64,000 nucleotides of DNA from positions 558,001 to 622,000 of the forward strand of contig BCIX01000001.1 in NCBI GenBank assembly GCA_001600095.1, read 5' to 3'. Positions 54,439-64,000 of the stretch are shown one piece after another; the stretch's first letter is position 1, and each line of letters opens with the position of its first letter. A model generated the notes under the pieces. The model was not told where the DNA came from. It saw nothing but the letters and a program-made list of their open reading frames with translations, and ran no database searches. Source of the stretch: Bullera alba. Its lineage: Eukaryota > Basidiomycota > Tremellomycetes > Tremellales > Bulleraceae. The translations under genes and the position numbers were made by a program.

Positions 54439-57400
54439 TCACCTCCAAGCGGGTCTCGCGCTCAGATCCCCAGCTGCCCCGACGCCTCCTGATCCCGCTG
54501 GCCCACCTGCGAGCATGGCCGATGGACTCGCTCGCAAATTGCTGATCGAGGCCCTGGAGCTGAGACCCGATGGTCCCGGCACACCTTGCTGCACCCTCGG
54601 AAGCGATAACATCGACATTGACGGTCTCGGTCCCCGCGCCGCACCCAGCGATCCGAATGGATTAGAGGGTGGTGGCATCAAAGAAGACCTCCTTTCCGCG
54701 CCACTGCTGGTGGATGGCAGTCCGGAGATGCTGGACGTGTTCGAGGTGATGCTGGTGTTGCCGCTCATGGTCGGCAGGATACTAGATCTGGCGATGCGCT
54801 TGGGCGCACCGAAAGAGGGAAGACCTTCTGATCGAGGAGCGGGAAGACCATTAGTGCCAAGGGACAAGCTGGCATCGGCACCAGGGAGAATACTGCCTCT
54901 AGATCGTTTCCTAGCTTCGCCCCCGGACTTTGAGTATGGGCCAAGGGAGGATAATCGCCTGTGGGCCTTCTGTATCGATTGTCGAGGTCCATGGCGAGTC
55001 GAGGCAGAGGTGTTGGTCATCGAATTGTCTGCGTGGGTAGAGGTCATGAGGATCGATGTCCGGCGGGCTGGTGGACCCATTGCCCCTGGGGATGCTTTGG
55101 GGATGGAGCCGTCGTTCAGGCTCATCTTGGACAGCGAGGCGAGCGTGGGTCTCATCAGATTAGACCCGGGACCGCCAAGACCGGAAATACCAGTTGGACT
55201 GGAAGTTCGAATCGTAGGTATCGAAGGACTCGTCACCTGATGCCGGTCACCTAATGGTTCTCGCCGGAGCCGAGGGGGAAGGCCGAGAGTGCCTGATGGG
55301 CTAAGACCACCGGACCTCCTCGGACCAGTCTCGGATGACGAAGAATCGGTAGACGTCTCGCCGACACTATCTAGTGTCGTGGTGATTATCCCAGAACCTT
55401 TACCCAGGTCCATCCTATTTCGCTTCCACGCCGGAATCGGAGGGGCAATCAAGCTATTCCTAGGGGCTTTGACTGGCGCAGCTGAATTCGGAGCGATCGA
55501 ACCAGTCGGTCTCGTAGCGGTCATTCCTATGCTCAAGGCCGCTCCTCCGTTCTTGGCGGTATTGGCTCTGGTCTTGGGACTGAGTTCCTCCTCGCTGGAG
55601 TTGACGTCATCCCACTCGTCTGCGGCGTCGGTAGGCAACGACGACGCGTCAATCACACTCCCATTCTCACTTGGACTGCTAAACGAAGGAGCATCCGGAG
55701 CTACCGACTTGTCGTCAATGGTTCCTTCTCCGGCCTCGTCTTTCCACCTAAATGCTTTCTGCGGCGTGCGGCCTTTGACGTGGCCCACCCTGTGTTGCCG
55801 CTTTGCTCCGCTTGACCGAGGCGAGGGAGGTGGCAGGGAGTTGCGACTCGGAGAACCGGGTATGGCGGCGAGAACCCTCCTTGCAGCTGGGTTCGCATGG
55901 AAGGCAGCGAGCGACGTTCGGGCTTTGAGCGGCTGGGCCGTTGCCCTGACGGGAGCACCTAGATTGAACCGCGGAGGTGGAACGCCAAGGGAGAATGAGC
56001 TAGACGAGGCTGCCGAGGGTTCGGATCGGGGTGATGCACTTGACCGGGGAAGAGGCGGTAGGAGTTGAGTGGACGCATTTGGCATTTTGGAAAGTACCTC
56101 TCGCAGAGCCATATCCGCCTGGGAACCCAATTCTGCAAGTCGATCGATCGACGGAACCAACTGTTCCATGCCCATGTTGGATAATCGAGTCGATTCCTGG
56201 TTGAGCGATCCCGCAAGATGGAAGATGAGGGCAGCTGCGTGAGAGATGATCTCTGCTTGGTTCTGCGCACTCTCTCTATACCCCTTTTCTCTAGCCGCAG
56301 CGATGGCGTTCGCTAGCTCTGCTCTTCTGGTCGAGATACCGTGTTTGTAACCCTTGATCTCGAAAGCATCGAGTGCGTCGCCAAATGTTCTATCCTCGCT
56401 GCTCTTCAACAACCTTTCTATCGCTGTTGCCGAGTTGAGCTCTTTATGGATAATTGATTGGACCTGTGTGTTGTGCCTGTATGATTGGTCGGTCTGGTGT
56501 ACCAAGCCGTTCAAGTAACCCTTATGACGGGCTTTCTCGTCTGGGTTCAAGGTCGAGTTCGAATCGACCTCTTCTAGCTTTCTCTTCAAGGCCGACAACC
56601 TCATCTCCGCAGTATCCCAGAGCGCTCGCATCGTTGCGCCCTCCCTGATCTGATCGAGGACATTGCTCAATTCAGACTGAGCGTGGTCCAATGCTCGCTG
56701 CGCATCCGCCCTCGCACCCTCCTTCTTCTTCAAAGCCCAGCCGCTCATGCCCTGATTACCACCTTCCAACTTGAGAATAGCCTCTTCGAGGTGTTTGATT
56801 CGGCTGTTCTGCTCGTTGATCGTGATGAGGTATTGCTGGACGCTGACGTGGTTGCCGGCAGTGTTCTTGGATATCTTTGTCGAGACGTTCTTCGCTTTGT
56901 CGGCCCAAACCAAAGTGTTGTGCGTGTCTTCGATATCCTTCGAGCTGGGCGAGATGCAGACTATCATGACCGTTCGGCAGTTGCCTCCGAGCGAGAACTT
57001 GAGCATTCGCGTCAACTTCGAATTTCGGTACGGGACGTGGGGCTTGAGCATCCCTCGATTGGGCGGAAGACATAGTGCCGAGATACAGCTGGATAAGGCG
57101 AGTAATGATTTGTTGATGTTGGCACCCTCCTTCATTCTCTCACCCATGTTCCTCGTTGCTGAGGCCCGCTCACTACCTGCAAGGTCGATGATGGACAGAG
57201 TTGCCGAAGAAGCACACTGTTTGACCAATCCTTGCTCCAGGTCTACCTCGTGTCCGGGATTGATCCTACCAACGTTGATCGACAACACAGCGTGTGATCG
57301 AGAGGACACCGAGTTGGACTCGGTGAAGCTTGTGCTTCTCCGTTGATTTCCCAGAAGTACCAGCTCCATGACCTCGTCGACGGATTTGGGTCTTTTCAAC

Positions 57401-58269
57401 GTTACTCTATCCAATGTCACTCGTTCCTTCTCGTTCTCCAAGAGCTTGAGACCGCCTCTGGGACAAGCGGGAAAGTCGTCATTGAGCAGGTCCCGGATGA
57501 GCTCATTGTAGATCTCCACCATGGATAGCTCGATGTATGTATCGTATTCGCCTTTGGTCGCGTCGATCATCTCGAACAGCTCGCGCATGATTCGAACGGT
57601 GATTCCGGGATCTTCAGCGGTACCACTAATAGTATGGGTTTTACCGCAGCCAGTTGCCTGTTTCGTCAGCTCGCGACTGGAGAAATGAATTCAAGTGACT
57701 CACTCCATAGGCGAAGACAGTGGCATTGTAGCCATCCAAGACACCGGGTAGTAGCGGTTTCGCCGTCTTCTCAAACACCTCCTCCTGAGTCGTATCCATC
57801 TGGAAGACATGGTCGAACACATATCTGATGATGGTCAACATGACTACCACTGCCCCGGATTCGTTATCTCTCACCTTCTGTTCTTGTATCGCTTGGCTCC
57901 TGGCTGTCCTCGCTTAGTCTCAGAACCTGGTTCAGGTTTGTCAAAGTCCAATTGCCTATGATCCATCACCTCTGTAAAGGAAATCAGCTTTTAACGTCCC
58001 TTCACAAGTGGCATCTGCAGCCGGGCAAGAATATACTTACCAACGACCTCCCTGAGCGAACCACCCGTTGCAAGCTTCCTGGGTGAACGCGCAAAGGTAC
58101 CATCTCCGAGGAAGAAAGGCTGATTGTGCTGTTGGACCACGAAAGGCTTCTCCTTCTCCGGGTGCCATGGTCTTGTTCGCACTGAACCCAAGCATCAGAT
58201 AAACATACATCCAGAAACGATGGTTGGGGAGTCGTACTTACCAGCTATCTGGATAGCATTGGAGTCCAT
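54439..58269 (-). CDS. KIP3: Kinesin-8 motor (Kip3 type)
   Basis: Plus-end-directed motor that shortens microtubules and positions spindles and nuclei. Short first exons start MDSNAIQIAVRTRPW at 58269. The P-loop ATGCGKTHTI is at about 57640. Switch I is SVSSRSHAVL, switch II is IIDLAGSERASATRN, and HVPYRNSKLTRMLKFSLGGN marks kinesin-8, together with CRTVMIVCISPSS. The neck/coiled-coil region (about 56840-56100) follows. The C-terminal 450 residues are basic, Ser/Pro-rich and disordered, with motifs such as RRSSLMPPPSNPFGSLG, typical of microtubule-binding tails. The stop is at 54439. About 1,200 residues. Introns cluster in the first 650 bases; the remaining 3.1 kb is one exon. Long open frames on the opposite strand here are shadows of this GC-rich exon. 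Confidence 0.92.
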
Positions 58270-58974
58270 GGCGGATGGCTCGAGTACCCCGGTTTACTTT
58301 GTTGACGTTGATGTTGTTCCCCTGTCCATGCGTGCCCTATTCGCACCCTTTACCTGGTCCTGCGAGTACTCTGCTGTTTATAGTAAAGCCCTGTCGTGTG
58401 ACGGTGTCGCAAGGTCTCCTTGTCTAAGCAATGTCGATAGGTCGGCTGGTTGTTGTTATTGATGCTAACGATGATTGATTTCACTCAACCCTCATACAAA
58501 AGTCAATCGCGTCCAGCACTCACCCTGGGAATATTTATTGCCACCCTATTTTTGTTTGTTTTTCTCCCGTTTCACGATAGAGCTCAGAGGATGAAACAGT
58601 CGCCCAGCATTCGCCCACGACCAAGCTCAGGACTATGCTCGATTGATCATAGGTCGCCCATACCAGTCACAGCGACTGGGACTACCTGAGGTGGTCAACT
58701 ACCTCCTCACAGCCGGACCGCCAATTCAGATCATTCTTCTCGGCTCGCAATGCAACGCCCGTTGATGTAGAACTGTTATTCAATTGTCAGCTCGGTTCAT
58801 ACGGTCTTGCGAGAGACGTTTCTGCCCATCACGTAGTCACTCAACGCTCCTTTGACCCGATGGAAAGTCTCAACTCTCAACGATCCTCTATGTGGATCTA
58901 TCATTTTGGCGATCTCATGCACCTACAATACAGGGCCTACTGCGACCTTTAGCTAAATACTGACGGAACCCATC
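58270..58974. promoter_or_regulatory. Divergent region between kinesin-8 and the monooxygenase
   Basis: 705 bases, more AT-rich in places (58480-58560, ttattgccaccctatttttgtttg). It should contain both promoters. No clear TATA box at a typical distance or other recognised element. Confidence 0.4.
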
Positions 58975-61585
58975 ATGACAATCGCTATCATAGGTGCCGG
59001 GTGAGTGAAGTGTCTTTCGTTCGGGACGCTCAAGTACTGATGAAGATTGATCCAGGCCGGGAGGTATTTCAGTCGCGTTGGCTCTCCAAGAGCGAGGCAT
59101 CATGGACTTCGTTGTGAGCGAGGTGCAGCCTTTGTTGAAGTCGAAGTGGGACGCTAATGTCAAGTCTCTTGACAGATCTACGAGCGCAACCCAGCCGTTG
59201 GAGGTGAGTCGACATATGTCACGCTTTGATCCAACCGTCTGACTAGTTTAGGGACATGGTACAAGAATGCCTATCCGTGAGTCATAGCTAAGCGTTCAGC
59301 GGGACCATTCACTCGACTGATCATCTCACGCTCAGTGGTTGTCGATGCGAGTGAGCGCTGCACCCACGTGCGTAGAGAGGCCGAGCTAATTGAGGGCAAG
59401 TATCGCGGCCGTTCACTACTCCCACTCGAGATACCCAAATCTCGAATGGACGGAAACCCACCCAACTCAGGACGCCATCAGGCGATGTGCGTCTCCCCTC
59501 TCAATATTCAGCCTCTTGCAAAGTATGTTCACAGCTGACGTCACGGGCCTCCAGATTGGCATGACCTGGCCCAACAAACAGGGATATTGGACCACTGTAA
59601 ATTTAGACACGAGTTCGTCAAAGGCGAATGGAATTCGGAAGCCTCGCGTTGGGATTTGGCCATTCGAGAACTGGACAATCAGGCCAACGGCGACATGGCG
59701 ACCATCGTCAAATCCGAATTCCTGGTGGTCGCGTCAGGAGGATTATCGACCCCCAAGATGCCCGAAATCGAAGGACTGGACAAGTTCAAAGGGCAGATGG
59801 TGCACACTTTCCACTGGCCCCAGGATCTCACACCGGATAAGCTGAGAGGCAAGACGGTCATGGTAGTTGGCAATGGGTGCTCGGGGTGGGTCATACACGC
59901 TTTAATGTGACTAGTCTCCAGTTTAAAGCAGGACTGACGGCCCCCACTCTAGGACCCAATTGACGGTAGCACTGGCCCGAGAGCCAGAAGTCAACGTCAT
60001 TGCTGTTGGTCGTACTAAACAGTGGTATATCCCAGCGTGAGTCCCATGAGCTCAATAGATGGTTCTTCGCCAGTCGAAGCAGCTCGCACAATGGGGTGGT
60101 AAAGCGCTGATGCTGTCATCCGAACACAGCGGGGACGTTCAAGGTCCATACTCCACCATGTACTCTGAGCTACACCGCAAGATCAATCGCGTCGAGGCGC
60201 TTCAATGGTTACAGCGGGTATGGGTCTTTGCCCTTACCGAAATCACGTGGTTGGTCTTTCGCCTCGGCACCATCTCCTCTGTCGTGCGCGGTATCGTGGA
60301 ATATGTGAGTGACTACCATACGATCATCGCAGCAAGGCTCATTGCCTTCCTTCAGGCGTGCAGAAAGCATACGAGGGATGTCGGACCAGGTTCAATTGTA
60401 GACAAAGTCACTCCGCCTTTCGGTGAGTAGTGATCAGGCAGGGGAAGGATACAAGCCACCTCGCGCAGGGTGGTTCGCTAACGGCAACAAGCCTTTGGTG
60501 CTCTTCGACCGGTATTCGACGGGTGAGTGTCGTTCACTCTGATGGCCAAGATGTCTTGAGCTGACAGTCAGCTCAGCGGGTATATGCGAGCTCTTACGCA
60601 GCCAAACGTGACCGTCGTATGGGACAAGATCGTGTCGATGACCTCGGACGAAGTGACAGTATCGTCCGGTGAGTTCAAGGCGGTATATCCACCTAATTTA
60701 TCGCGCTGATCTGGGTACAGGTGATATTTACAAGCCAGACATGATCGCTCTCGCGACTGGCTTCTCTGGCGTGAGGGATAAGACGAAATGTGGGCTGAAA
60801 GAATCTGACCAAGCCGGTGATAGGGGATACGCCTGGACATCATCGGAAGGACGGAAGACCAAACGACCCAGAGCGGAGCCGAACCCCCAATCTTCTACCA
60901 TGGTGTAAGTCCTCCTAGGTCACCTACAGCACAGCCTCACAAACCACGCTAACCTGTCATCTAGACCACTGTGCCTGGTAGGCCTAATTGCTTTTACATC
61001 ATGGCCGCCAATGTCGCTCCGTCCCACGGTCAGTTCGATTCCCCACTACAGCTATTATGCGCTCAGCTGATAGTCATTTCCAGCCAGTGCCATCTTCCAG
61101 ATCGAGACGCAAGCAAATTACATCTCGGAATGCGTCAGCAAGATGAGAGAACATGGGGTGAAGGTTCTGGAAGTGAAGAAGGAAGCAGCGGTAGCCTATA
61201 ACAAGTAAGTTTGGTCTGTTATCTGCTCACTGTGCCCAGCTGATCTGTTATGGACAGATGGATCGACAAGAGGGCCCAGCGAACAGTTTGGGTGACGGCA
61301 CCGAGCTATAAAGCGCATAATGGCCAGGCGAAGCTTTCCGTAAGTCACGCATCAAGGACTGTCCCAACTGTGACTAGTATCACTGATCGGGGAGATTGTG
61401 ATCGGCGATAGGTATACTTCCCGGGACCCGTATCGCTCTTCTGGTGGAAGACTCGTAAAGTCAAATGGGAAGACTTTATCGGAGGAGAAGTAATCGCAAA
61501 GGCTGAGTGGGGGCTCGTCAGCTGGGTCGCAACAACATCTGTCTCGGTGATCGTCGCGAGTGTCATCTTCTCCTGGCTTAAGTGA
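58975..61585 (+). CDS. Type I Baeyer-Villiger / flavin monooxygenase with a C-terminal hydrophobic tail
   Basis: FAD- and NADPH-dependent enzyme that inserts oxygen into ketones. The first exon begins MTIAIIGAG at 58975 and splices to PGGISVALALQERGIMDFV, the FAD Rossmann motif, then IYERNPAVGGTWYKNAYPGC. The fingerprint FKGQMVHTFHWP (FxGxxxHxxxW) at about 59787-59822 identifies type I Baeyer-Villiger enzymes. The NADPH Rossmann motif is VMVVGNGCSG. Later parts include YSTMYSELHRKINRVEALQW, KPDMIALATGFS and PNCFYIMAANVAPSHA. The C-terminus is hydrophobic (GLVSWVATTSVSVIVASVIF, then SWLK), suggesting a membrane tail. About 600 residues in many small exons; some splice joins are uncertain. Substrate unknown. 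Confidence 0.85.
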
Positions 61586-61705
61586 AGGAGACGCATTGAA
61601 AACCCGGTTCACTGATTGCTTACATGATCTATGTGGCTACATGTATTGGATTCTTTGCGACATCTACTTCATATGTCTAACATACTTCTATATGAGATCT
61701 CCTCG

Positions 61706-63737
<2,032 letters not shown>

Positions 63738-64000
63738 TGTGAGTTGCTCGCGTTTTGCAGAGAGAGAGTTTGAGTGTGATGAGATGCGTGATAGTCCAGT
63801 CGATTATATACTATTCTGCCGTCTTTCACCCATACGCCGTGTCGCTATCAAGTCGAGGAAGCTGACAAAGAAAGGGCTGACTTCCGCTCTCTTCCGCTCC
63901 AAAATGGTGGAGGTTGATCTCGTCAAGTTACGTTATGGCGTCAGTACTGCTCGCTACCCACTCCCGGTTGGTCCGCGTTAATCCGCCGCTCATTCCGCGT
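63738..64000. promoter_or_regulatory. Upstream region of the ene-reductase, to the window end
   Basis: 263 bases. TATATA at 63805-63810 lies about 70 bases upstream of the start on the minus strand and could be its TATA box. A repeated word (cttccgctct/cttccgctcc) occurs at 63882-63900. No further gene is recognised. Confidence 0.4.

Noticed and set aside
54362..56068. Long plus-strand open frames (292 and 259 codons) opposite the kinesin-8 tail
   Set aside because: They are antisense to a long GC-rich Ser/Pro/Gly exon of a clear kinesin. Their composition (Gly/Pro/Leu/Asp) mirrors the sense codons and no domain or intron signals support them.

Overview
The window reads as nuclear DNA of a basidiomycete yeast, most likely a tremellomycete (Cryptococcus/Kwoniella type). 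Genes sit about 2.5 kb apart on both strands. Nearly every gene is broken by many introns of roughly 50-70 bases with GTGAGT-like donors, CTRAY branch sites and short acceptors. The gene content (trehalose phosphorylase, cactin, TRA2, elongin C, BUD23, seipin, kinesin-8, mitochondrial pyruvate carrier) also fits a basidiomycete. The assignment rests on gene structure and protein content, not on a database search.

Layout, left to right. RAD5 (minus, cut by the left edge), a GT4 trehalose phosphorylase and exocyst SEC15 are all on the minus strand. Elongin C (plus) faces cactin (minus). A CYC2-like mitochondrial flavoprotein (plus) faces a small membrane protein (minus). TRA2 splicing factor and an 85-residue orphan follow on plus, then BUD23 (minus) diverging from a gamma-tubulin complex protein (plus). 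Next is a CENP-B/Tc5-type HTH protein (minus) and then a 4.8-kb stretch without a supportable gene. After it come a GPI-anchored Ser/Ala-rich surface protein and a Ser/Pro-rich orphan (both plus), HOM2 (minus), IES6 (plus), and MPC1, an AHA1 homologue, SWI1 and an AKR7-type reductase (all minus). The right part holds a DUF1748 protein (plus), seipin (minus), a NAPE-PLD/FMP30-like hydrolase (plus), kinesin-8 (minus), a Baeyer-Villiger monooxygenase (plus) and an Old Yellow Enzyme family ene-reductase (minus).

The genes are mostly unrelated housekeeping functions: DNA damage tolerance, chromatin, splicing, secretion, cytoskeleton, lipid droplets and mitochondria. No operon-like unit is expected. 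The one pairing with a plausible common pathway is the convergent monooxygenase and ene-reductase at the right end.

The most interesting signals are in gene structure. MPC1 has an apparent 3-base microexon. IES6 has a start codon split by an intron, and TRA2 a first coding exon that is only ATG. A 406-base TRA2 intron has a long AG-free zone and an in-frame alternative start. The AHA1 homologue ends in a membrane anchor and has a diverged N-terminal motif. Non-coding DNA shows a dense pattern of short, closely spaced direct duplications. I found no CRISPR array, rRNA, convincing tRNA or intact transposon. Splice sites were assigned by eye; protein lengths marked 'about' are estimates.
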